Positions 8,969-20,702 of a stretch of 64,000 nt of DNA are shown here, piece by piece. A program made the position numbers and the translations under genes. A model generated the notes under the pieces. That model was given only the letters and a program-made list of their open reading frames with translations, was not told the origin of the DNA and ran no database searches. Source of the DNA: Coix lacryma-jobi var. lacryma-jobi (lineage: Eukaryota > Streptophyta > Magnoliopsida > Poales > Poaceae); the NCBI GenBank assembly GCA_009763385.1, contig CM019825.1:114385131-114449130 (forward strand). The letters run 5' to 3'. Position 1 is the first letter of the stretch; every line of letters starts with the position of its first letter.

Positions 8969-10983
8969 ATGGCTCAAATCAACTATATGGGGAAGCCACC
9001 ACATGTTAACGGCACCAACTTTGATTGTTGGAAGCGGAAGATGTGTGTGTTCATTATACGCATGAATAGGAAGATATGAGATGTGATCGAGCATGATTTT
9101 GCGGTGATTTATACCGCCGATCCTACCCCAAGAGAAGAAGAGAAGCTTCAATTGAATGATGTGGCAATCAACCTTTTCTATGAAGCTTTTGACACCAAAG
9201 TCTTTGAACAAATCAAGAATCTTGAGCGAGCAAGTGAGATATGGGAGAGATTAGAGGAGACCTATGAGGGCACCAAGGCAGTCAAGAGTGCTAAGTATAC
9301 ATTCTCAAAGACAAGCTTGCTACCTTCAAGATGCAAGATGATGAAAGCATACCGGAGATGTTTCACCGGTTGCAAGTCATTGTTAATGACTTAAAGGCAT
9401 TGGGTGAGAAGGTGGATGACAAGGACTTTTCTCACAAGTTCTTGAGATGCTTGCCACCTAGGTTTGATACCTTGGTGACAATCCTTGTGAGAGAAAAGTT
9501 GGATACGGTAACCCCAAACCAAGTACTAGGTGATGCGGCCACTCAAGACACATACCGCGTGGAACGGGATGGGGGAGCGCAAGAGGAAGAAAAGAAGAAG
9601 AAGACTGTGGCGTTCAAGGTGTCATCCTCCAAGAGCAAGAGCAAGGGCAAAGCAAAGAAGGAGGAAAGTGATGATGAAGCTAGCACAAGCGGCAATGAGT
9701 TAGATGATGAAGAAATAGCTCTTTTTGTCAAGAAGTTTGGCAAGTTCATGAAGAAGAAGGGCTTTGTGGCAAGAAAGAGAAGAGATACATCCAAGAGCTC
9801 AACTAGAAGATGCTATCGATGCAAGAGCAAAGATCATTTCATTGCGGATTGTCCACAATCTAGTGATGATGAAGATGATCATAAGAAGAACAAGAAGGAG
9901 AAGAAGGAGAAGAAGAAAGAAAAGAAGAAGGGTGGATCATATGTTGTGACATGGGATAGTGATGCTTCCTCAAGCGATGATGGTGATTCTAGTGATGATG
10001 AGAGGAAGACCACCAAGAAGAAGGCTATGGCTAGTCTTGCTATCTCAAGCAAGCCTTCTATCTTCAACGCTCCATCAACGTGCTTCATGGCTAAGGCCAC
10101 TAAGGTATCATCCGATGAGAGTAAGAGTGAGAGTGATGATGATGAGGAGTACTCAAAGGAGGACCTCATGAGCATGCTACAAGATGCTCACTCTTACATT
10201 GAGACTAAGAGGAAGGAGTGCAAAGAATTGTGCAAGGCCAACAAGGCTCTTGAGCAATCCTTTGATGAGCTCAAGTCTACTCATGAAAGGCTAGAGGAAG
10301 CCCACGAGAAGCTTGATCATGCTCACACAAGGCTTAAGGAAGCCCACTCCTCCCTCCTTGATCAAAGTAAGATTGAGAATGTTGTAGAGACATGCAATGT
10401 AGTAGTTACATGTGATATACTTGATGAATCTTTTTATGCTCCTATCATTGTTGCTCCCACAAATGCATCATCATCATCTAGCTCAACTAAAATGTCTACT
10501 TCTACTACTTGTGATTCATCATTAATAGTATAAAACAAGAACCTTAAAAATAAGGTTAATGAGCTTACTCATGCCTTAGGCAATGCCTATGGTGGAGATG
10601 CTCGCTTGCTTAAGTGCTTGGGTAGCCAAAGGTGTCCACTCAACAAGGAAGGACTTGGCTATACCCCCAAAAAGGGCAAGGCGACTTTTGCCCCTCACAA
10701 GACTTGTTTTGTGAAGAGCAACGGTCAGTTTTGCAATAGTTGCAAGCAATCCGGGCATATAGAGCAACATTGCTTTAACAAGAATAAAAACAAGAAGCAT
10801 GCTAATGTTATATCTATTCGCTTTGATTCTTGTTATATGCTTACTAAGGGCACTAATGGCGGGAAGGCTAAGTACATTGGTGCACCCATGGTTGGCCCAA
10901 AGAAGAAGGCAATTTGGGTGCCCAAGAGCTTGGTTACTAACCTTGGAGGACCCAAAAAGATTTGGATACCTAAAAAGAATTGA
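8969..10983 (+). pseudogene. gag: Sirevirus A gag (disrupted)
   Basis: The reading frame opens with ATG at 8969 (MAQINYMGKPP...). It is broken by TGA at 9077 (a Trp position in the family), by a single-base frameshift near 9300-9310, and by TAA at 10531-10533. It ends WIPKKN at 10983. The order is: UBN2-type copia gag region (...DKLATFKMQ..., ...CLPPRFDTLV...), a Lys/Glu/Asp-rich linker, zinc knuckle CYRCKSKDHFIADC (about 9814-9855), a coiled-coil stretch, then a second knuckle CNSCKQSGHIEQHC near 10732-10773. Gag would package the RNA into cytoplasmic particles. Two CCHC knuckles and the long C-terminal part fit Sireviruses. Confidence 0.9.
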
Positions 10984-10995
10984 TCCTTTTTGTAG
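10984..10995 (+). promoter_or_regulatory. Splice-acceptor-like motif at gag-pol junction of A
   Basis: TCCTTTTTGTAG lies between the gag stop (TGA, 10981-10983) and the first pol codon (10996). A T-rich tract ending TAG before G occurs at the same place in elements C and D. Whether it is used as a splice site is inference only. Confidence 0.4.
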
Positions 10996-12511
10996 GTTAA
11001 TTATAAAGCCGGAGGAAGGCATTGGGTGCTTGATAGTGGGTGCACTCAACACATGATCGGAGATGGTAGAATGTTCAAATCAATCAACACTAGTGGCAAT
11101 GATCATGCAAATGCTATCACATTTGGTGACAACAAGAAAGGCAAGGTCAAAGGCTTGGGCAAGATTGCAATATTCAATGACTTGAGCATCTCCAATGTGC
11201 TACTGGTGGAATCTCTCAACTTCAACTTGTTGTTAGTGGCACAATTGTGTGATTTGGGTTTCAAATTCATATTTGGTGTTGATGATGTGGAGATTGTGAG
11301 TGTTGATGGAAGTCATGTGATCTTCAAAGGATTTAGAAATGAGAATCTCTATTTGGTGGACTTTGATGCTAGTGAAGCTCAATTGACAACATGCTTATTC
11401 ACCAAATCAAGCATGGGTTGGTTATGGCATAGGCGCTTGGGACATGTTGGAATGAAGCAACTAAAGAGGCTAGTGAAGCATGACATGGTGAGAGGGCTAA
11501 AAGATGTTCACTTTGAGAAGGACAAGCTATGTAGTGCATGCCAAATGGGAAAGCAAGTTGGAAACACTCATCCCAACAAAGGAATGATGAGTACTACACA
11601 TGCACTTGAGTTGTTGCATATGGACTTATTTGGACCAACAACATATGCAAGCATTGGGGGAAACAAATATGGATTTGTGATAGTGGATGACTATACAAGA
11701 TACACATGGGTCTTCTTTCTTGTTGACAAAAGTGAAGTATTTGGTACATTCAAAACCTTTGTCAAGAGAAGTCAAAATGAGTTTGATAGAAGAATCAAGA
11801 AAGTGAGAAGTGACAATGGGAGTGAGTTTAGAAACACAAGAGTTGATGAGCTATGTGATGAGTTTGGAATCAAGCATCAATTCTCGGCCAAATACACTCC
11901 TCAATCCAATGGAATAGTTGAAAGGAAGAATAGGACACTCACTGATATGTCAAGATCTATGCTTAGTGAATACAATGTCAGTGATTCCTTTTGGGCCGAA
12001 GCAATCAACACGGCTTGCTACTATAGCAACCGACTCTATTGTCACCCTCTATTGAAGAAGACACCATATGAGCTCCTCCAAGATAGAAATCACAACATTG
12101 CTTACTTTCGGGTGTTTGGATGCAAATGTTACATATTGAAGAAGGGCACAAGACTTGGAAAGTTTGAGAAGAAATGTGATGAAGGGCTACTCCTTGGTTA
12201 CTCCACTACAAGCAAAGCCTATAGAGTGTGGAACAACACAACAAGAATAGTTGAAGAAGTCCATGATGTTGAGTTTGATGAAACCAATGGTTCCCATGAA
12301 GAACAAGACAATCTAGATGATGTTAGAGGAACACAATTGGTGGAAGCTATGAAGAACATGGACATTGGTGACATAAGGCCAAAACAAATGATTGACGTTG
12401 AAGATAACAAAGATCAAGTACTCTCTCCTCCAACCATTCATGGCAATGATGTTGCAAGCTCTAGTGGTTCTCAAGATCAACAAGATGCTAGTACAAGTGC
12501 AAGTGCTCAAC
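10996..12511 (+). pseudogene. pol: Sirevirus A pol, part 1: protease and integrase
   Basis: Pol begins in the same frame as gag, just after the T-rich junction. The protease active site is DSGCTQHM at about 11032. The integrase zinc finger is WHRRLGHVG...CSACQMGKQ (HH-CC), with the DDE core at HMDLFGP, VRSDNGSEF and NGIVERKNR, followed by the copia-specific RVFGCKCY and EGLLLGYS blocks. This part is open to the insertion point, where the solo LTR starts after the codons for SASAQ. Function: particle maturation and cDNA insertion. It is dead as an element because of lesions in gag and in later pol. Confidence 0.92.
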
Positions 12512-15500
12512 TGTCACACCCGGTTTTAAAAACAAAACCAGGCTCACCATATGTGTGCCCAGGAAGTCCACACATAGCAACAAAATAAAGAATATCAGAA
12601 ACAATGTTATATATAACGTGAACATATTTATATTAACACTTACATATATCCGAGAAAAGCGAAACATAGACTAATCTTCTCTTCAGGCTCCAACCTTCAC
12701 AGGGACGGCTGACTGGGGGCTTCGTATGCCAAGCACAACTGATAGTCTTCTAGTAAACTCCATGTCATCATCACTTGATCTTCTGAGTAACTTTGACTAT
12801 TGTCTGGGGTGTGGGGAATAGCAAGGGTGAGCACATGTCGTACTCAACAAGTACAGGTGGAAATAAATGACATGCAAGGCTTTGAACAAAGGTAGGCTGA
12901 CATGGTTTAACTATAGTAAGCATTTTAGTTGGTCAAATTTTATTAGCACCTGATTACTACAAGTGAGTATAAGATCCCAACCCATTAGTTAAAAAGAGTA
13001 CCACCATTAATATAACCATCAACCGAGGTAAACTCCTCCATCTGAGAAATCATCATCTTATGTCCATAAGTCCAACTGTCCAAATCTAATCATGTGAGGG
13101 TCCAGGTCGCTCATAACCGTGAGCACGGCTGATATATCAGTTTCACACTCTGCAGAGGTTGCACACTTTTCCCAACGAGTAGTGATTCCCATATGCCAGC
13201 GCATTTTACACTTCTGAGGTGTACGGCAGGGTTTCACCACGGGCCCTTACAAAGATTCATCTAGCGAGCGATAACCACCTAAAGTTCCTACTAGAAGCCG
13301 CAGCAACCAGAGGACCCCTAAGTCCATACCACAATCTTGGGCCATCCCTCAGTAGCGCCGCCCGGTTAACGCATCACTAGAATTCTCTAATTAATTAGCC
13401 CGGTTAGAGCCATGTAACATCTCGTGGTTGCACTGTTATCCTGGGTGGTCGCTCCATGAACCAGTCCTAAAAGGTGGACCCGAGCACAAACCACAAACCA
13501 CTAACCAAACTTACCATAACCACCATACCATACCATGTGCCCAAGTCAGTGAGTTCCACGATAAACATAGTTCCATATCCATTAAGTCATCATTATCATA
13601 TCATCATCATGTGTTATTTATAGAACAAGTAAAGTTGCTTAGCATAGCATTGCTACCCAACATATAACCCAGGTATCAAGGAAGATATGGAAAACTAGGA
13701 TAAACCTGAGGGTTCACATATTTAGACACATGCATGCATATAGTGATTAATGGTGAATAAGTAAAGAACATGATCAAAGGGTTCTGCACTTGCCTTAAAC
13801 TCTAGATCCTTTTTCTGCTGATTCACAGTCTTCCAAAGGTTGACTCTTGATCACGATCTTCTTCTTGATCATCAACGTATAACTCACCGACTGGACATAC
13901 GATCACAGAACACCACACAAGCATCCAAGGGCAATCATGCAAAGCAAACATAGCCTATGATTAGAACAGTACATCAAACATAAGGTAACAAGATAAAGAG
14001 TTTTGAAAACTGATCTACATCTCACTACGATCACACAGACGCGAAGATCATGCTAATCGGAGCTATAACGGGAAAGATATGAACTAAACAAGATTAAAGA
14101 CACTAATTACTAGATTAGATTTAACTCAAATTTTGATTATAGAAAACAGTAGTGAAGGTTATATATTTTGAAAGATCTTATTGAAACGAATCTAACGCAA
14201 GTTGAACGGATTAAATTGGAGTTAAAATGGAGAAGATATAAGCTTTTGAAGTTAGTGGCAAAACTGTAAATAAAAGAAACTATTTTCAGCATTTAAAATA
14301 AAAGAAAAAGAATTTTTCCCAGGGCTGGACTGCGCCTCGTTTGAATAGAAACACAGGGACTTGTTTGAAACTTTCTCAAGACTCATTGAACAGTGGTCTA
14401 TGGAGTGCAGGTTTAGGATTAGAAACTTATAATGGCGTTTCTGCAAAATTGCCACCAAAGGGGTATGGACTCATCTGCGCCATCAGATCAGAATTCGATG
14501 GCGTGGATTAGATTGAGGAAGGAGGCAGTGCGGCTGCCGGAGCAAACAGAGATGGCGGTGGCGCCATTATTGGCCGGCCCTGGAGCTCGCCGGAGCGATC
14601 AGTTTAGGGCCTACGGTGCTTATTTGGGCTCGGGGAAAGTATGAGAATGATGAGAAGCTTACGGAAAACTCACCAGGGACCAAGACGGAACCAATGCGAG
14701 GTCCGGGTCGATGGGAGACTCGGCGAGGCGGCGGTGACGCTTCTGTGAACGACGGCGACCACTATTAACACCAAACAGGGAGAGAATAGAGATAGGAGGG
14801 GTCAAGGACCTTACTGCTGATCCAAATGAGCTCGGGAGAGAGTTACGATGGCCGCGGATCAGTGGAGACCGAGGACGACGACGATGGCGGCTCGGTGAGA
14901 TCCAACTGAGGTGTCTAGGGGAATTTAGGGCATGGGAGCTCAGATTTCTTGGACATGGAGAGGCGGTGGGGTCTGGGGCTTTTAAAAAAGGTCTCGTCAT
15001 GGTCGATAAGGCAAGGAAGGGGAGGTGCCGGGGCGGACTTGGCTCGGTGTGCGGTGTCCGCCATGGACACGAGAGGAGGTAGACGAGGCTGACAAGGTAG
15101 GGTCGCGTCGTCAGAGAGAAAAAAGGGAAGAGGCGCGAGGGACTGTGAGGCTGACCTGCGGGGTCGCATTGTCAGCAAAAGGAAGAGAGTGGCGGTGCGC
15201 GCGGGCTCAAGTGGGGTTGGGCCGACGAGGAGATGGCCCAAGAGGAGGGGAAGGAGCGGGAGCCGTCTGGGCTGCGCGGGAGGGGGAAATGGCCAGCTTG
15301 GGCCATGCGCTTGGGCCGCGCGGGAGGGGAAGAATGCTGGAGAGGGAGAGAAACAGCCGGGCCGCTGGAGCAGGCCGACTGGGCTCTACGGGCCGAAAGT
15401 GGAGAGAGGAGCGAGAAGAAGAAGAAAAGGGTTTTCTATTTATGTTTTAACATTTTCAAACCCAATTTGAAATTTGATTTGGATCTTTGAGATAAAAGAA

Positions 15501-15807
15501 AGTCTTTGAAACTTTTAACTTTTCCAAACTTTTTGAAAAACAAAAAGCCTTTATTTTCAAAGCTCGTTTCCATGAAATTTATTTTAAAATTGTTTCTAAA
15601 CCATTTGAATTCAAATTAAATTTTAGCCAAAACCACACATCACCAAAACCTCAAATGCTCCAGTATGAATACACAAACATGTTTCTGAACCCTAGGTAAA
15701 TTTTAATTTATAGAAAGATTTTATTTCCCTATATTTTCTGAGCACAAAAATTCATAAATAAATCATTTTAACTCTAATTCAAGAAATGCAAATTTCAGGG
15801 TGTGACA
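12512..15807. mobile_element. 3.3-kb solo LTR inserted in pol of Sirevirus A
   Basis: The ends are perfect inverted 10-mers, TGTCACACCC and GGGTGTGACA. The flanks are TCAAC (12507-12511) and TCCAC (15808-15812), a 5-bp TSD with one change. Removing the segment plus one TSD copy restores the pol frame. There is no PBS, PPT or coding region inside, and the 3296-bp length with a GC-rich block (about 14470-15430) and AT-rich tail fits a long gypsy LTR. The opening resembles Xilon/PREM-1-type grass LTRs as I remember them. All open frames inside are spurious. Confidence 0.85.
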
Positions 15808-17194
15808 TCCACTACAACAAATGCTCCAACCAACACACATTGCAAGAGATCATCCCTTAGATCAAAGTGTTGGTGACATAAGAAGAGGTGTGCAAACTAG
15901 ATCAACATTGGCTTCATTTTGTGAACACTACTCATTTGTATCATCTATTGAGCGAACCAAGATTGATGAAGCCTTGATGAATGTTCATAGGGTAAATGCA
16001 ATGCATGAAGAACTAAACAACTTTACCCGCAATGATGTTTAGGAGTTAGTGGAAAGACCAAAGGACACAAATGTTATTGGCACAAGATGGGTCTTCCGGA
16101 ACAAGCAAGATGAAGATGGAATTGTTGTAAGAAACAAAGCAAGATTGGTTGCACAAGGGTACACTCAAATGGAAGGAATTGATTTTGGAGAAAATTATGC
16201 ACCGGTTGCTAGATTGGAAGCCATTAGAATCCTACTTGCATATGCTTGTGCTCACAACATCAAGCTCTATCAAATGGATGTGAAAAGTGCTTTTCTCAAT
16301 GCATTCATCAATGAGCTAGTGTATGGTGAGCAACCTCCCGGGTTTGAAGACTTCAAGAAGCCCAACCATGTGTACAAGCTCAAGAAGGCATTATATGGGT
16401 TGAAGCAAGCACCTAGAGCTTGGTATGAAAGATTGAGGGACTTCTTGCTAGCAAAAGGGTTCAAGATTGGGAAGGTTGACACCACTCTTTTCACCAAGAA
16501 GATTGGAAGTAGCTTGTTTATGTTGCAAATCTATGTGAATGATATTATCTTTGGATCAACCAATCAAGACTTTTGTGAGGAGTTTGGGAAGATGATGGCT
16601 AAAGAATTTGAGATGTCTATGATTGGAGAGCTCAGTTACTTCCTTGGTCTACAAATCAAGCAAATGAGGAAAGGCACATTCGTTAGTCAAGGCAAGTACA
16701 TCAAGGACATGCTCAAGAAGTTTGGGTTAGATAAAGCAAAAGCAATAACCACTCCATTGGGCACAAATGGACATTTGGATAGTGACTCAAGTGGTGATAT
16801 GGTGGATCAAAAGTTATATCGGTCAATGATTGGAAGTCTACTCCATGTGACCGCATCAAGGCCGGATGTCATGTTTAGTGTATGTATGTGTGCAAGGTTC
16901 CAAGCTTCACCAAGAGAAAGTCATTTGAAGGCAACCAAAAGAATATTGAGATATTTGAAGCACACTCCAAATGTTGGACTATGGTATCCCAAGGGCTCTA
17001 AATTTGAATTGATTGGATACTCGGATTCCGATTATGCGGGATGCAAGGTGGATAGGAAGAGTACTTCGGGCAATTGCTTGGAAGATCACTTGTCTCATGG
17101 TCATCAAAGAAGCAAAATAGTGATGCACTCTCTACCGCCAAAGCCAAATACATATCCACGGGTAGTTGTTGTGCACAATTGCTATGGATGAAAG
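15808..17194 (+). pseudogene. pol: Sirevirus A pol, part 2: reverse transcriptase and start of RNase H
   Basis: The frame resumes after the solo LTR (...ARDHPLDQSVGD..., the copia linker before RT). Lesions: TAG at 16040-16042 (Trp in relatives) and a frameshift near 17076 in the SGTCQ-type block of RNase H. RT blocks seen: WVFRNKQDEDG, RLVAQGYTQ, KLYQMDVKSAFLN, YGLKQAPRAWYERL and SMIGELSYFLGLQIKQ. The catalytic YVDD is changed to YVND (QIYVNDIIFGS), which removes a metal-binding aspartate, so this RT would be inactive even without the stops. RNase H is cut by Sirevirus D after the codons for LLWMK. Confidence 0.92.
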
Positions 17195-18466
17195 TGTAAG
17201 GACCTGTGTGGCCTAGAGGGGGGGTGAATAGGCCTGTCAAAAATCACAGCTCAAAACTTAATTAGATAAGCCCGACACTACCGCTCTATGCCCGGCACTG
17301 CCGCTGCCCAGCACTGCTGGCCCCAGCGCGGTACTGCCGCGCAGTGTGAGACCAGAAGCTGCAATTCGAAATCCAGCCACAACTAACTGATTCTATATGA
17401 ATAGAAATGCTACAACAAGTTCTATGAACCAGCAGAACCAACTACTCCAAGACAAATAAGAGGAATAAAGTAGATCGGGCCAAACCCTAGAATCTATCAC
17501 AAGCTCATGAATATGAAGAATGAAACTAAGCAAGCACAAGAGACAAGTGATTTATCCCGTGGTTCAGCTCGCCACCAAGGCTTGCCTACCTCCACATTGT
17601 TGAGGTTGACCACTTAGGTCATGAGCTTTGCAACTCTACCTCGTTCTCAAGTCAAGGAACCAAATCCTTGAGGTGAGGGGTAATAATACTAGCTGAACAA
17701 TCGATTACAAACCTCCCTAGGCCGCCACACAAGTTGGCAAGGCTCTAGGGTGACGCCTAGCCAGCTAGGGTTCCAAGAACCCAAGAGTAATAGAAGCAAA
17801 TCCACCGGCTATGGCTCAAATCAAGTGCTCCAGGAAGTAGATCTCAGCTAGGGCTTCTCTTTGATGAAGGTTTAAGCCTCTCAATCACTTGGAATCAATG
17901 GAAATTGAAGGATTGGTGAGAGGGGAGTTGAGAGCCTTCAATGGGGAAGAAAAAAGCTTGTCTGGAGGTAGGTGACGAGTTATGGTCGTGGATAACCGTT
18001 GGGGTGGCAGGGAGATGGAGTAAATATCTCCTCCCTGCCAACGGTTACAATAAGTCGCGGCAGTGTCGGCCGAAGCCCGGCAGTGCCGCCGCCCGGCACT
18101 GCCGCGACAAGAGCGGCACTACCGCGCCTACCAATCAGACAGGGTTGGATTGGAATTCAGTGCAGCTGTCTTTGGTTAGAAACATGGATGGCTTGGGTTG
18201 GTTTGAGCACATGTCATTCAGCCATAGCAATGTATTTGCATTCCCCCTTGATAGTACGGCATTCCTATAACTCAAATTCAAATGAAAAAGCTTGATATAT
18301 CACTTTGAGTCCAGATCCGATGAAATATAGTATGGGGGGTCCACCAACGTACATACACCATCCTTTCTTATCATAACCTGCTTATCAACTTCATGAATCT
18401 CATTAGTTCTCCAATCGTGTGGTCATTATCACCAAAACCCACAATTTGGGCTTGATTGCACTTACA
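17195..18466 (-). repeat. 3' LTR of Sirevirus D
   Basis: The LTR is 1272 bp. It carries two clusters of CGGCACTGCCG-like palindromes (about 17270-17345 and 18057-18125) and a 53-bp hairpin at 17994-18046. It matches the 5' LTR closely. Confidence 0.95.
17994..18046. promoter_or_regulatory. Hairpin around an AT core in LTR D
   Basis: AACCGTT (17994-18000) pairs with AACGGTT (18040-18046), and the inner arms GGCAGGGAG...GGAG pair with CTCC-TCCCTGCC. TAAATAT is left at the tip. The same structure recurs at 28627-28679 in the other LTR. On the minus strand the tip lies where the TATA element sits in LTRs A and C, so it may be the core promoter. Confidence 0.6.
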
Positions 18467-19145
18467 ATCTCCCCCTTTTTGGTGATTGATGACAACACAA
18501 TCGAAGCTTACAATAAAAGGGTACAATACTTGAGATTTAGAAGCTTAGGTGTGAAACCTCCCCCTAAATGTGTGAATGAGAACTAAAATCTCGAATTGGC
18601 ATTAGAGGCCAACATTCACATATTCAAAGGTGAGAGATAGGTTCAGTTTCACATCTAATAGCTTTGTGGGGTGCAACTAAACTGTGTCAAGAATAATACG
18701 TGATGCGAATGACAGTTTAAGCACATCAGAGATGTTTGCTGTCTTTCTGCCAGAGCGGCACTGCCGCTCTGGGCGCGGCACTGCCGGAGCCCGGCACTGC
18801 CGGCCCTGGAACGGCACTACCGCTCAGGCTACAGATAGCAAACGCAGCGGAATTAACACAAAGCCACAAAGCATAATCAATAACAGAACTAAACAAGATA
18901 ACACATGCCAGATAAGCAGGTAAAAGTACATGTCCACATCCAAGCCTAAGAAGTAGTACCATAGAGTAATATTACAAACATAGAGTTTTGAACGAATCAA
19001 ACTCCCTCACAACTCACAACTACTAACATGATGGGGACATGAACAGAAAGAAAGTGTTGTACCCCCTTCTCTTCACCTAATTCTCCCCCTTTGGCAACAA
19101 GTCACCAAAAAGAGAGAAGTAGAGAAGAGAAGAGTGTCCAAACAC
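18467..19145 (-). other. 3' untranslated region of Sirevirus D with PPTs and palindrome cassette
   Basis: The PPT adjoining the 3' LTR reads AAAAAGGGGGAGAT on the minus strand (18467-18480). Similar G-tracts lie near 18559 and 19082. A cassette of four CGGCACTGCCG-type palindromes lies at 18753-18826; the first is GAGCGGCACTGCCGCTC (18753-18769). No coding sequence is evident. Confidence 0.75.
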
Positions 19146-20702
19146 TCACTCATCATCCGAAGCTATCTTGTCCCACTGAACTTCTTCTTCCTCCTCATCA
19201 TCATCATCGTCATCATCGTCGTCGTCGGACTCTACCACGGCCTTCCCCTGACGGTGAGTGGAACTGGTGTAGCGGGTCGAGGTCGAGGCACGTGTAGAAC
19301 GACGGGGTGGCACAGGCACTATCTCCTCCTGCTCCTCATCTCCATCTGAGTCTATGTCATCTGAGCCGAGACTGGAGAGGTCGAAGTGAGGTGGAGAGCG
19401 GGGTGGAGGTAACGGCGAACGTCCCGCCCGCTCTCGCTCTGCTCGCTGCTCAACGAGTGCCTGGTGAGCTGTCTGGGCTGCGTAGGTGCAAGTAGAGAAG
19501 ATGGCCTTGATCCATTTGGCCAACTTGCTCTTCTTATTCCTCGGATAGGAAGGGCGGGAGCTCTCTGGCCTGTCAGCTGCTGCTGCCCCTGATGATGCTC
19601 CTCTCTTCTTCTCTGCACGGTATGGCTCATGCAACCCATCCTTAGCAAAGGTATAGCCGGAAACCATCTCAATCATAAACATGATGTTGGGGGCATAGAG
19701 AACTGCCTTCCTAGCATCCTCGGCTACAACCTGAAGCTCAGTCCATATAAAGCTGGATATGGAAAAGCGATTAGCCCCTAGGGCCATCCTAGCCAACATG
19801 TTCCTGCCATATCCATACAAGTTAGAATGGGACCCACTCTTTGGGTTGAGAGTTTGCCTGAAGAGGTTGTTCAACATGTAATAAAAACCTTGTAGTCCCT
19901 TGACCAACCCATCTGCCTTCCGAGGGTCCTCATACATGAAAGCAATCTCAGAATCTGTCAAAGTCCTCTCATCATGCAGGTTATCATACTCTCTATCCTC
20001 GCTGCCCAAACCGAGGATCCTACTAAAAGTCTCATAAGTGACCTTGTAGTGACGACCCTCAGTCATCCAATGCATCTCCTCAACCACATTGTCAACATAC
20101 AGCGTCGCATGGAACTGATGGATGATCTCGGTGTTCCAATTATAACTAAATCCCATCAGATCATACATGTTTCTTGCCTTACATGCAGCCACCACCCTGT
20201 TGATGTCACGGTCAGTCTTGCTCTCTAGATGCTCCCAATCAACATACTTCATATTCAGTATCTTCTGCTTCTTGGCATTGTATAGGACAGAACGATAGAA
20301 ATCAGAATGGAACTCGTTCCAGAACCTATAATCAATGCCCATATCCTTTTGATGGTTGTATGAGTTGTGCTGGCGCTGAGACTTGACCGAGCTGAACTGC
20401 TGATAGTATGACAGGGGCTGCCTGTCCCTGGTGTCCTGAGGAGGCCTCTCGTGCACATCCTCTGTGTATGGCTGCAAGTGCGCCCTGCTGACCTCTGCCA
20501 AGTGCTCTGGGGTGTTGGGGTAGAGGTCTTCCATTATCTGTCGCCCTTGCATCTGCAGGCGAGCCTCATCCTGGATCTGTTGCCTCGCTGAATCATCTCC
20601 TTGGGAGCTAGAGCCACCTCGACAGGATGGCTGCTTGCTCCTCCCCCTGAGCGGATCCATCCTCTGCTTGACCCTTCTCTCATCTCCTCTTCCGCCCGAC
20701 AT
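19146..20702 (-). CDS. Sirevirus D third ORF (envelope-position protein), intact
   Basis: A 518-codon ORF starts at ATG 20702 and stops at 19146. It lies between pol and the 3' LTR, where Sireviruses carry their optional 'envelope-like' gene. It has a basic N-terminus with Arg/Ser/Gln-rich stretches. A central block (FHATLYVDNVVEEMHWMTEG, then YETFSRILGLG) is typical of proteins found in many grass retrotransposons and annotated as plant transposon or Athila-ORF1-like proteins. The C-terminus ends in a long Asp/Glu run followed by VQWDKIASDDE. I see no signal peptide and no convincing transmembrane helix, so a viral-type envelope role is not supported by sequence. It is the only fully open gene of this element. 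Confidence 0.8.
   Translation of the reverse strand: MSGGRGDERRVKQRMDPLRGRSKQPSCRGGSSSQGDDSARQQIQDEARLQMQGRQIMEDLYPNTPEHLAEVSRAHLQPYTEDVHERPPQDTRDRQPLSYYQQFSSVKSQRQHNSYNHQKDMGIDYRFWNEFHSDFYRSVLYNAKKQKILNMKYVDWEHLESKTDRDINRVVAACKARNMYDLMGFSYNWNTEIIHQFHATLYVDNVVEEMHWMTEGRHYKVTYETFSRILGLGSEDREYDNLHDERTLTDSEIAFMYEDPRKADGLVKGLQGFYYMLNNLFRQTLNPKSGSHSNLYGYGRNMLARMALGANRFSISSFIWTELQVVAEDARKAVLYAPNIMFMIEMVSGYTFAKDGLHEPYRAEKKRGASSGAAAADRPESSRPSYPRNKKSKLAKWIKAIFSTCTYAAQTAHQALVEQRAERERAGRSPLPPPRSPPHFDLSSLGSDDIDSDGDEEQEEIVPVPPRRSTRASTSTRYTSSTHRQGKAVVESDDDDDDDDDDEEEEEVQWDKIASDDE

Noticed and set aside
14659..15470. Open frames on both strands near the GC-rich part of the solo LTR
   Set aside because: Same pattern as other LTR GC blocks, with no conserved domain and no intron or start context worth noting.
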